This document shows, one piece after another, positions 11,319 through 22,032 of a stretch of 64,000 bases of DNA. How positions within the stretch are numbered: the first letter of the stretch is position 1; every line of letters starts with the position of its first letter. Below the pieces are notes generated by a model. It was not told the origin of the DNA, did not search any database, and worked only from the letters and a program-made list of their open reading frames with translations. Both the position numbers and the translations under genes were made by a program. The DNA is from Stramonita haemastoma. Its lineage: Eukaryota > Mollusca > Gastropoda > Neogastropoda > Muricidae. The stretch is taken from assembly GCA_030674155.1 (NCBI GenBank), contig CM060329.1, forward strand, positions 29,008,186 through 29,072,185, written 5' to 3'.

Positions 11319-14300
11319 CCACAGCTGGCTAGCAGGTAGACCTTGCATAGTACCTGGCAAAACAGATGTACTCAAAGTTAAAGACGGCATCAAAAAGTAT
11401 GACTCAACTTGCTAATGAAGTAGTACAATTACTGTACTCACAGTTAAAACTAACATGAACCAAAATTATTCATAAAATAGTGAAACACCTGTAATCACAA
11501 GTCAAAAATAGCATATAACAAAATGTATTGTAACTTACAATCAAGATAAATGACAAATGTCTAACAAAGACAAAAACAAACAAATAACACAGAAAACAAT
11601 GAGAAAAAAATCAGTCATTATGAAACAGAAATGAAAAATAACCCAAACATACAAAAAAGCTCACACACTAAGTATGCAGAAGAATACCTCTTTGAAGACA
11701 GGATGCAGCTTGAGATGACTGTTCCTTGGCACTTGTTCCAGCACCAAAGATCCTGAAAGCAGTAAATCGTCATCAGTCACACTGAAAATGGTAAAAGTTT
11801 CATAAGCACAAACTATACAATTACATGGCCACAATACTTTCAAACGGATGAAGTTTATTCTTGACTAACATCCCTCCCCCCAAAAAGATAGCGTAATGAA
11901 TTCATCTGATAAATCATAAAAAGACAAAACATACAAAAGTCATCTCTGATATACAACCTTATCTTACAAATATTATTATTCAACAAACACTGCTGGACAC
12001 AGCCGTAGATCATGTGCCCAAGATCTCAAAACCACCAATGAACCTGAGGAAAGAATATCCCACTTTTCAGACTGCATAGTAATATTATTCATAAACCATT
12101 TGAGTGACAGAGGACTCCTTTTCTTACCTGTCCTTGGTTCTACTTCATGCTGGTAGGCACGCTGTCGGTACTCCTACGCGTACTCCTTGGTAGCAGTTTC
12201 TCTGTGAACAAACTAATTTTCCGCATGGCATTAAACATTTTCAAAATGAAATGCATGCCCCCCTTTCCAGAAAAAATGGCAGATAACAGACAGAAATGGC
12301 AGATAACAGACAGACAGAAATGGCAGATAAAAGAGAAATGGCAGGTAAAAGACAGAAATGGCAGATAACACAGACAGAAATGGCAGATAACAGACAGAAA
12401 TGGCGATAAAAACAGAAATGGCAGATAAAAAAACAGACAAGAATGCAAGCAATCCTGCAATGACAGAAAAAAAAAACACAGAGAAAAGGGGGCAGAATAA
12501 AAACTGAAAACTACAGTATTTAAATAACTTACACATATGCGCAAAGATCAGACGAGACAGAAAGATATATTGATTAATCTGTACCTTATGGAGACTACAG
12601 TATTTTAACTGTACAGATATGTACAAAGATCAGACAAGACAGAAAGATATTAAAAAGAGGATTAATCTGTACTGTATGGCTGAAGTGATGAAGAAGGCTT
12701 CTGATGGTGCTGGGCCTGTCTGAAACTGTCCAAACATTATCTAGTTCCTGGTAAAAGAGATCATTATTAAGAAAAAACATATACATACATACATAAGCTG
12801 CTGGTCCAGCTTTCAAACCAGAAATGTCAGTACTGCTGTGAAAAGGCTGAATACAGACCAGCCTGGAAAACAAACTGTTGCCTGCTGTAATGCTTCTGTC
12901 CCTCTGGATAACCGTCTTGGTCAAGGGACTGATGATGATGATGATGAGCTGTTGAATGTTGATGATGATTATGACGATGATGATGTCTTTCAACCTTCTG
13001 CAAGACCTTTTCCCCGTTTTGTTTTGTTTATTTATTCTTTAGATGGGGAGTTTTTCACTTGGTTTGCCCGATTTGGATTTTGGGTGGGGTGTGGAGGGTC
13101 GTTCTTATAGTTTAAGTTTCCTTTTTTATTATTGAGCATTTCATGAAGAGCATTTTTCCGTTATTGGTTTAGGAGTTTTTGTTTGGTTTTAGTTTTTGTT
13201 TTTAGGGTTGTCTCCTTTTATTTGTTTATAATGTTTAGTTCAGTATATGTAATGTTCGGTTTTCCTTTTTTTTTCCCATTTCGTTTTAATGGGTTATTCT
13301 CTTTTAAATTTTTTTTTAGTTCATCTCACAGGTTTATCATTTCATCATCTGCCAAGCACCAGTCGTTGTTCTTATCACTCATTCCAAACTTACCCCACAA
13401 CAACTGTATCCTGGCAAATTCCAATGTACTCAAAGCCTGGAGGTGACCTGGAGCTTTGTTTACATGCAGGACCAGAACACAGCCACAAACCTGGGGAGTC
13501 CTTGCAGTGTTTGTCTCTTTTCCCCCTCCCCCCTTTTCAATTTTCCATTTTTAGTTTTTTTGTTTGTTTGCTTTGTTTTGCTTGTTCCTGTTTTGAAATG
13601 GCTTTCGAGTGCTCTTTTGGGGTTTTTTTTTTTCAATTTTCAGTCCTGTTTCCCCTTTTTAATTCAATGTTTAGTTTATTTCCCTTTTTGATTTACACCA
13701 TTTTTATTTTTATTTTGTCTGTCTTTTGCAATGCACTGCCTTGCATTGCACTCCATTTATTTTGGTTTAATTTACTTCAGTTTGTGTAGACTCGACTCCC
13801 TTATATAAAAAAAAATATATATATCTGCAGTAGCTCAGCCTTGGAAAACCTGAAAATTCGCAATCTCATGCACCAACTGTAGAAGCATTGGATTAAAAGT
13901 ATCACAATTCAACACTCCAAGACCAGCATACCTTCTGGTCCCAGACACCAAGTCCAGAAGCCCTTCAAGTCTTTAGCACTGCTAAATTATTTTTATTTTA
14001 TCATCCCTTCTCCATACCTCAACAGAGATCCTAAGAAAGAAATACATACAGTAAAGATGTCCTGAACTCTGCAGGACTGTAGTGCTGACACCTTCATCCT
14101 AGTGTCCTTTGGTGACAAGGTCCATCACAGCCAGCCAGTGTCTGTTAACAGACATAAACATGTGTGTCACTAACATGGCACTGTAATTGTAAAAGCAGAG
14201 AGAGAAATGAATAAATGAATAATCTTTATTTTTCAATTGTAACAGAGTAAATTTACATACTTTTTTTTCCTCCAGCCCTTGCCCTGATTAGGGAAAAAGA

Positions 14301-14731
14301 AGAAGAAGAAAAAAGAACCCTACCAAGACAGGAGAAAAGTCAATAAAGCAGAAAGCAAAAACAAGTAAGGAAAACATCATCACAAATTGTAAAAAGGAGA
14401 TAAGTATACATCACAATCATGTAATTCCATAATGTACATTAATACTTGTTTAAGACAAAAGAGATAATATGTATTCAACAACACACTACAATCCCTAACC
14501 ACCAGAAAATTCATGTCAAAAGATACACTGGTTATAATTAAATCAAAAGATCAAGACTAGGAGTGACAGCAGAGAAAGAGACAGCCCGAACAAAAAAGAT
14601 ACATATTTAAAATGGCAAATCTTCTTACTTTAAAACATATTATGAAGAAAAGGATTGAAAAACAAAACAAAACAGACCCCCCCAAAAAAAAAATTTAATA
14701 AATAAATACACCCCCCCCCCCCAAGCTAGTC

Positions 14732-14777
<46 letters not shown>

Positions 14778-14857
14778 AGAAGAGAGAGAGAGAGAGAGAG
14801 AGAAGACTCCAGAGCAGAGAGAGAGAAGAGATGAGAGAGAGAGAGAGAGAGAGAGAG

Positions 14858-14922
<65 letters not shown>

Positions 14923-15712
14923 TTAAATTTGATCCCAAATGATCTCAATTCAGAACATGACAAAATGTATACAATGCATCACACCTTCACAATCAGAATG
15001 GGGCTAATTTAATAGCTTATTTGAAAAAAGAATATCACTTTGAATTTGGCTGGCAAACACTCCTATACCCAAAATCTCACCATGTCATTGATGAACCTGG
15101 GGACTCTCGCAGAGAACCTTTTGCTAATACATAGTAAGGAAATGTAACTGACGGAAAGTTAAAGGACACGTTTTACAAAAAATTATTAAAGCCTGGAATT
15201 TGAAACCAGAAGCTTGTAAGTGCGTAGTGTCTGCCTCTTCCATTGTCATTGTAGCCCTGTGAAAATTTCAAATTCAATACCATGAAAAAAGGCGACTGAA
15301 AATAATTACCTTCTGATAGTATGTGTGCAGCCATCTGAGAACTTGAAAAAAAATGCAGACTATAGCCTAACAACTAAAGTTCACAAATTACTCCTTCAGC
15401 TGGCGTCAACCCCAACATTGAACTCATGCTCACCTGCTAAGAGCGCGCCATGTTAAGCAACCAAGAGGGATAACTCTATGTGTCTTCTCATTACTCAGAC
15501 TGATCAACAATGGGCCAAGTTCTAATCCAGATTTTTGTTGTTTGTTTGTTTTGTTTGTTTCTAAAGTGACCTGTGTTTACCTTGATGTTGCTACAGGATG
15601 TGAGCGCGATGGGTTTCTTTTTGTGGGGGGAGGGGGTCTCCCTCCCTCACAAGATTGTAAAGGTGAACAAAAAGGGAGTATGGACACAATAGCAAGATGG
15701 GAAGTGTGGGTG

Positions 15713-15743
<31 letters not shown>

Positions 15744-16797
15744 AGGAGAAAGGAGTGGAATAGCTGGGGTGTTTAATCAATCACGACAACAAATGACCGC
15801 ATGTAGAACATCTTGTGCACACGTTAAAATTCGTTCCCCTATCTGGAAGAGTAGGCCATTGTGTGCCAGTGGGAACGGATGACAAAATTGACAAAACTGC
15901 ACACACACGGTGACTGGATGCAAAAAAGCACATGCGATTATTCCATTATCCTCAAAAATAATCTATCTATCTATTATATCTATCTATCTATCTCCTTAGT
16001 CTGGGGGGCACCCATGAAAACTTGACAACCAGTTCCCTCCATTCCTCTCTCTGTTCTGCCTTTCTCAGGGTTTTGTTGAGTTCTAGGCCTGTCCATTCGC
16101 TGTGAATTGTCCTCCCATCTCTTCTTTGGTCTGCCTCTTTTTCTCCTCCTTGGACAGTGCCTTGCAGTATTGTTTTTTGCAAGTCCTTTTGATCTTGTGA
16201 CATGCCCCTATCATTTAATTTTAGGCTTCTTTATTATTGATAGAAGATTTTCATAGGGACCAATGGTTTGCTGGATTCTGCTATGCACGTTTTCGTTGCT
16301 TATGTGGTCTCTGTAGGAGATACCAGGGAGTCTCCTGAAGCATCTCATCTCTACTGCCTGTACTCTTCTCTCCAAATCTGCAGTCAGGGTCCATGATTCA
16401 CAGGCATACAGGAATGTGGATATGACAAGGGAGCGCATTAGTCTGATCTTGGACTTTAGTGAGATATTGTTATTTTTCCAGATGGCGTTCAGTTTTGACA
16501 GTGCTGTTATTGTCTGTGCAATCCTCTATACTACTTCTGACTTGGACCCCTTGTACGACAGCTCCCAAGTACTTGAAGCTTTGAACTGTTTCCAGCTTCT
16601 GGTCATTGACCCTGATATCAGTGCTGATGCCCTTGGTGTTATTGGTGATCAGTTCGGTCTTCTCTGCACTGATTTCCATGCCGTATGTTTTAGAGCCTTG
16701 TTCAGGTGTTCTGGCTGGCAAGATCTTGTTCTGATCCTGCTAGTCCATCAATGTCATCTGCGAAGCGGAGGTTTGTGATTGTTCTGCCACCAATGCT
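11319..16797. repeat. Right copy of the 5.4 kb segment next to the gap
   Basis: It starts directly after the N run and matches 5778-11218 over its whole length. Corresponding items include A segment near 11685-11749, AGAAATGGCAGATAA repeat 12276-12435, (GAT)n near 12930-12985, (GA)n 14738-14920, poly(G) 15712-15741, SINE-1 fragment 15797-15958, (ATCT)n 15959-15994 and LINE from 15995. Beyond 16797 the LINE continues into unique sequence, whereas the left copy stops at the gap. Confidence 0.95.
15797..15958 (+). mobile_element. SINE-1, 3' half (copy of 10201-10355)
   Basis: Same truncated insertion as in the left copy of the duplicated segment, ending TTCCATTATCCTC before the (ATCT)n tract. 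Small substitutions and indels separate the two. Confidence 0.85.
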
Positions 16798-18770
16798 GAC
16801 TGATCCTTTATGGTGTTCCAGAGCATCAGCCATGATTCTCTCAAGGAAGATGTTGAAAAGAGTGGTGAGAGTAGACCGCCCTGCCTTACTCCAACTGTTG
16901 TTTGAAACCACTCTCCAATGTTGCTGTTGTAGTACACTGCACTGGTGGCCTTGTTGTACAGCTCTTTGATGACTCTGATCAGGTTTACATTGATGCTGTA
17001 CAAATTCATGGTTGTCCACAAAGCTGCATGCCACACTGTCGGGTGCCTTCTTAAAATCAATAAAAACGTGATGGAGGTCTTGTTGGTGTTGGAGGTACCA
17101 CTCACAGAATATTCTGAGGTTGAATATCTGTTCAGTTGTGCTACGCCCTGCTCTGAAACCTGCTTGTTCCTCAGCAATGATAGTCTCTGCTTGTGGCTTC
17201 AGTCTGTTCAATATAATCTTCAACATGACCTTGCTTGGGTGGCATATGAGGCTGATTGTGCAATAATTCTGGCACTGCTGAAGATTTCCTTTCTTGGGGA
17301 GGGTGATGATGAGTGACTGTGCCATGGTGTTGGCCATTTTCCTGTTCAAATTCCTTTAACGTCTTTTCACAAATTGTGATATTAGGCAGGAATGAGAGAG
17401 AGAGACAGAGACATAGACAGAGAAGACAGAGTAGGAAGGGTGTGTGAATGTCAGGGGAGGAGGGTGTAGTTGGTAATGTATGGAAGGTGGAATTTCAGGT
17501 GATCATTAGGGCCTACATGTGGATTGATGGAAAACCTTAACGTTACTTACCTACTAAACTACAATGAATAAAAAGGAAAATGCAGTTCTAACAATTCCTA
17601 AGCAAAACAGTAATTCCAACCAAAAAATGTTAAGTAATTCCTGTCTATCAGATCTTGTTGCAGATTTTAAGTAGAGTGTCGGTCATGGCTTCCCCTTCGG
17701 CTTGAACCAACTCTGTAGGAATGTTGTCAGCCCTGCTGACTTCCCCTTTTTCAGCGATCTGACAGCTGTTTCCACTTCTTCTCGGAGGATAGGGTGGCTG
17801 TCTGTATCAGTGCTTGTGGGGACATTGAGGACTTCTGGATCTCTTGTGGGTTTGAAGTTATACAGGTCGGAGCAGTATTCAGTCCACCTGTTCAGAATAT
17901 CCTGGTCATCAGTGAGGCACTTCCCAGAATAAATAATGATTTTTGTCTTGGATTGTTGAGCTTCTTCCCTGTTTTGTGCTAGTCAGGTCTTTCACCAGTT
18001 GATATGCTTTCTTACTGTCATTTTTCTTGATGTTTTCGTCAATGTCCTGGCACTGCTCACCAATCCATTTCTCCTTTGCTTCTGTCATAGACTTCCTGAT
18101 TCTTTTGTTGAGTGCCCTATTATTGTTCTGCTCTTTCTGCTGTTTTCTTTTTCTTTTTCTTCAAGTCTCTATGTCTTTCGTACAGTTGTAGGATGCTAGG
18201 TGTGACCCAAGGTTTTTTGACTGGTTGATGTTTGCCAAGAAGTTTGCTTGCTGTTTCAGTCAGTGGTGTGTTGAAACCATCCCTCAAAGTATCTATATCC
18301 ATGTCATCTGAGGCTATCAGAACGAGTGCTGGAACTTCCCACCTATCCTTACCTGAAAAATGTCTGCTACCTCTGGATCCTTCAGCTTCTCAAGGTCAAA
18401 CTTGATCCTGATGTTGTTCTACTTGTGAATTTTTTTGAGACGGAGTGGGAATGTCATCATTACAAGATCATGGTCACTTCCTATGTCCGCTCCTGGAAAG
18501 CTTCGTGTTCGTGCAGTGTTTACGCTAAACCTAAATCATCTCTTCATCATGATGTAATCTATCTGGTTGTGGTGTTCACCATTCATGTCCATATTCCAGT
18601 CACCTTGTACAACAAGGATGTCTTTCTTGGGAATTTGATTTAGAACTCTTTGTAGTTGGTCGTAGAATTTTTCCATGTCTTCATCCATGCTGTCTGATGT
18701 AGAGGCGTATGCCTGTCTACTGTGATGTTGAAGGGGGTTGCTCTCAAGGGGATGGTAATCAGTCAGGGCG
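15995..18770 (-). mobile_element. LINE (endonuclease-RT) relic
   Basis: On the minus strand, from right to left, pieces of one non-LTR retrotransposon ORF are visible. They are an endonuclease C-terminus near 18400-18660 (frame fragments with DILVVQGDWN-like and GSDHDLVMM-like words), a linker near 18120-18300 (KKPWVTPSILQLYERHRD), and the RT domain 16702-17349 (LPKKGNLQQCQNYCTISL, AEEQAGFRAGRSTTEQIF, FIDFKKA, FADDIDGL). A post-RT region follows at 16211-16721, then a C-terminus near 15988-16203 (KTILQGTVQGG, EWTGLELNKTLRKAEQ). Several frameshifts and stops make it dead. A foreign 280-bp insert lies at 17356-17635. The 3' tail is (GATA)n. The clade is not assigned; an RTE-like relationship is possible because of the microsatellite tail. 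Confidence 0.9.
17356..17635. mobile_element. Insert of about 280 bp inside the LINE, candidate MITE
   Basis: The LINE sequence is interrupted here. AATTCCT occurs at 17349-17355 and again at 17636-17642, and LINE homology resumes with GTCTATCAGATCTTGTTGCA. The insert starts TTAACGTC and ends ATGTTAAGT, a short TTAAC/GTTAA inverted match. It contains a GA-rich stretch and no coding frame. Family unknown. Confidence 0.55.
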
Positions 18771-18872
18771 GAACAGGAATTAGAGTGGCGACCTAGAGAA
18801 TTCCCGTGTAGGACTCTCTACACTTCATTCAGCCATAACGTCTGGACAGCTAAAACATAAAGAAATTGTGCG

Positions 18873-18873
<1 letters not shown>

Positions 18874-18947
<74 letters not shown>
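18874..18947. repeat. (TA)n microsatellite
   Basis: About 37 TA units immediately before the 3' end of a minus-strand SINE-3 copy. Confidence 0.98.
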
Positions 18948-18950
<3 letters not shown>

Positions 18951-19240
18951 GTGTCCCATAACCTACGTGGTGGTTGGGGCGCAAGGCATCAGAGACCTCA
19001 GCTTCTCTAGGGAGCCAGCATATTGAAGGTAGCGCCCATCTCCTCTCCCTCGTTGCTTTACCTTCCCTGACCCTAAAAAGGGCAGGTACCCATTGACAGC
19101 TGGGTGAACTGGGGAGACTGTAGGCTACTGAAGTCAAGGCGCGCAGACAGTCACCTATTCACTTGGTAGCCACGCTGAATGCTGCTCAACCTTGTTTGGG
19201 GGAAATCGAGTGCTCTGACCACTGAGCTATCCCAGCATTA
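18946..19240 (-). mobile_element. SINE-3 (tRNA/5S-like head), full length
   Basis: The 3' end (AAAGGTGTCCCATAACCTAC) is at left and the head at right. On the minus strand the head has GGGATAGCTCAGTGGTCAGA (tRNA A-box style), followed by a 5S rRNA-like block near 19140-19200. The body words CTCAGCTTCTCTAGGG and GGGCAGGTACCCATT match copies at 21541, 34207 and 61573. Confidence 0.85.
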
Positions 19241-19665
19241 CACCCGTACCCCCCCCTGAAAAACCAACCGGCCAAACCAAACAAAAACAAAATACCCCCA
19301 ACAAAAAAACAACAAACCAAGAAACATCACATTAATTCTGTGTTCAAATCATCTGAAGTTGCTGTGATGTCACTGGTTATAACCGCTTTTTGTTCTGTAC
19401 TTCTTTTTTTCCCCTTCTCCCCTCCAGGGGGTGATAGGGAGAAGGTGGGGTGGGGTAGAGCTGACTACCAATAGCCCCCAAAATAAAAATAAAATAAAAT
19501 GTAGAAAATATCTCTTGTTATATATATATAAAATATACAGTTGAAAACATGGGTACATTTTTCTATGTAAAAAAAACCCTGCCACAAAAGGATAATGATG
19601 ATAACGTCATACCTCACTGAATTTCAGAAGGATTAAATATATGCCTCCCCCAAAAAAAGAAAAAA

Positions 19666-19668
<3 letters not shown>
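19241..19668. other. No recognisable feature
   Basis: A-rich and AT-rich intergenic sequence with a short (TA)n at about 19520. No supported gene. Confidence 0.5.

Positions 19669-19746
<78 letters not shown>
19669..19746. repeat. (CT)n microsatellite
   Basis: CT dinucleotides with one TT interruption. Confidence 0.97.
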
Positions 19747-19992
19747 CTGACGAATGTCATGATGATAATCGGAGCTTGGATGAGGCCTTGTACCTACAAC
19801 TTTGTTGTCTTGCTGCGGTCAGACATGTTGGACAAGGCTGTTGTCAGAACTGCCATTGTGCCGATGTCTGAGCTGGATTGCAGGAGTGGTCTGAGCAATT
19901 CCTCAACAACGAACCTGAGGGCCATGACATTCTGGGAGTAATAAGACTGCTTTCCTCAAAGCAACTTTATTTATCTATTTAATTATGTGTTT

Positions 19993-20341
19993 CTTCTTTT
20001 ATATCGAGGATAATGGAATAAGCACACGTGTGCTTTTTTATTATTATTTTTTTTTACATCTAGTCCTCGTGTGTATACAGTTTTGTAAATATCATCTGTC
20101 CCCACCGGCACACAATGGCCTACTCTTACGAGAAACGGAACAGGATTTAACGTGTGCGCAAGATGTTCTGCGTGTGCAAACGCACACGGGGCCTCGGTTT
20201 ATAGTCTCATCCGAAAGACTTTTGGGGCAGTGGAATCAGAACTGATGTGAACTCCAGGGAAAAAATCCCCTCGAACGGGAATTGAACCGGGTGGTCAAAT
20301 TGCGAGCCAATGTTCTGACCACTAGGCTATCTCGTCCCACT
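19993..20341 (-). mobile_element. SINE-1, near full length
   Basis: It runs from the tail CTTTTATATCGAGGATAATG to the head, where GACCACTAGGCTATCTCGTC is the reverse complement of an A-box-like start. The complement of a B-box (GAATTGAACCGGGTGG region) is near 20278. It is one of the most complete copies and is useful for defining the family: tRNA-like head of about 70 nt, a body of about 220 nt and a short AT-rich tail. Confidence 0.88.
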
Positions 20342-20391
20342 TGGGAAGTCCATCCCAATGAACACTTTTTGCAACTGACGGAAAAATCTTA

Positions 20392-20576
20392 CACATACAC
20401 ACACACACGCACGCACGCACGCACAAACACACACATACACGAATACACACCACACAGGCACACGCACGCACACACGGAAAAACGTTCACACACACACACA
20501 CTGACAGGGACAGAGACAGAGAGAAAGAGAGCAGTAGCCCACACACACATTATGTACAAAAAAAATTGAGCTCTCT

Positions 20577-20622
<46 letters not shown>
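20392..20622. repeat. (CA)n / (CT)n compound microsatellite region
   Basis: CA-rich runs at 20392-20505 and 20590-20622 with a CT run at 20569-20590 between. Confidence 0.95.
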
Positions 20623-20623
<1 letters not shown>

Positions 20624-20699
20624 TCTAGCCTTATCCCATCTTTTCTGACTTACTTTACTTAGGCCTATTTTACTTACTTCGTGCCCTTGTAGGCTAACT

Positions 20700-20900
20700 C
20701 TAGCGCATCGAGGAGTGAAAGAGCGTTCTGTCTGCAGCAAGTTTGAAGGCATGGGTGGGTGGAATGTTGTCGGTCTTCAGTGTTCCTTTCACACCCTCGA
20801 TCCAGGTCTTCCTCTTGCCTTGCACCCGAACATCCTTGTGTTGTATATGAGCTTTAGGCTACTGGCAAGCTGATGAGGTGCCGTACGTGTCCTAGAATTA
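20700..20900 (-). mobile_element. LINE ORF C-terminal remnant
   Basis: On the minus strand a frame ending in TAG at 20700-20702 reads KTWIEGVKGTLKTD, then THAFKLAADRTLFHSSMR. This matches the usual end of LINE polyproteins (the RPRKTWIEGV...LAxDR pattern). Upstream frames are broken (LGHVRHLIS-like piece near 20880). The family differs from the LINEs at 15995 and 39369. Confidence 0.65.
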
Positions 20901-21540
20901 TCAGTTAACACAAAACTTTCTGGGTGGAAGAAAATATTGTTCTTTCGATGAAGAGCTTTCCAAGGCACATCTACTCACACAGTCAATCCACCATGAATGT
21001 TCGATGAAATGGCATGTGTGCATTTTTAATAACCTAGGACTGTACTTCATAAAAGAAATACGATGAAAAGCGGCAATTATTGTACATTTTAGTCAACGTA
21101 AAGCGCGTGTCAAAACCAAACATCAGTCCACCTCGGCTGTGAGCTAGCCTATTCCATTTCACAGGGGTGAAAATAAGGCCCCACTGCACACCAGTGCGCC
21201 TGGCATGCAGCTGGCACACTGTTTATAGAAGCCGCTTCCCGTAGCTAAGCGCTAGTGGGACGGTCTTCTCAGAAGCTGGTCAGCTAAATTTAGAACGCCG
21301 TAGCGATGCCAGAAAAGTGTGTAGGGTAGGGATAAATAATGCTTTATATCAAGAGTTGCCCAACATTCCCAACTTGGCCTCCGACGGATTTCAAAGACAT
21401 AAAAAAAAGTTTAAAATCCGTTGAAAAACCTAATACATATCACAAAACAAGGTATAGTCGAATTTACAGTACTTCACCATCGGACTATGCCTACCTTACT
21501 ACGGTAGGCCTATATGTAGGCCTACTGGTAGAGGTCTTAG
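20901..21540. other. No recognisable feature
   Basis: Mixed-composition sequence between a LINE remnant and a SINE-3. No coding exon with splice context was found. Confidence 0.5.
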
Positions 21541-21818
21541 CAGGGGACAGGATAGCTCAGTGGTCAGAGCACTCTCTTTCCCCCAGCCAATGTTAAGCAG
21601 TATCCAGCGTGGTTACCAAGTGGATGGGTGACCGCGTACCTTGGCTTCAGTACAGTCCCCCAGCTGTCAATGGGTACCTACCCTCTTCAGGGTCAGGGAA
21701 GGTAAAGCAGCGAGGGAGAGATGGGTGCCGCCCGCAATATGCTGGCCCCTAGAGAAGCTGAGGTCTTTGATGCCTCACTCCCCTAGGACCACGTAGGCTA
21801 TGGGAATCTTTACCTTTT
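21541..21818 (+). mobile_element. SINE-3 (tRNA/5S-like head)
   Basis: The head GGATAGCTCAGTGGTCAGAG is followed by TTAAGCAGTATCCAGCG and GTGGATGGGTGACCGCG. The latter pair resembles the 5S rRNA intermediate-element/C-box region (AAGCAG...TTGGATGGGTGACCGC). The body ends at TAGGCTATGGGAATCTTTACC. This is the plus-oriented copy and the easiest to read. Confidence 0.88.
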
Positions 21819-22032
21819 AAACATGAGACATAACACCTGATAAAATAAAATAAATCATTTTTGTAGATGAAGGCAGCGTTTTGATGTGTTAAACAAAAAT
21901 ACAGGTGTGGCTGTGGTTATTTGTTGTTTTTTTATTTTTTTTGTAGAATACCGAGACAGACACTAGTTGCCTTCATCATTGATCGTACTACAGGAGCTAA
22001 ATAGCACCACACATCACATCCAATCTTAAATA

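Noticed and set aside
10878..11339. Long open frame running through the N gap
   Set aside because: It contains about 34 unknown residues from the 100-N run, and its readable part is the antisense of LINE coding sequence.
14640..14963. Ser/Leu repeat open frames on the minus strand
   Set aside because: They are translations of the (GA)n microsatellite, with no start context or splice signals.
21541..21660. 5S rRNA gene
   Set aside because: Only the internal promoter-like block resembles 5S. The rest is SINE-3 body repeated at other loci.
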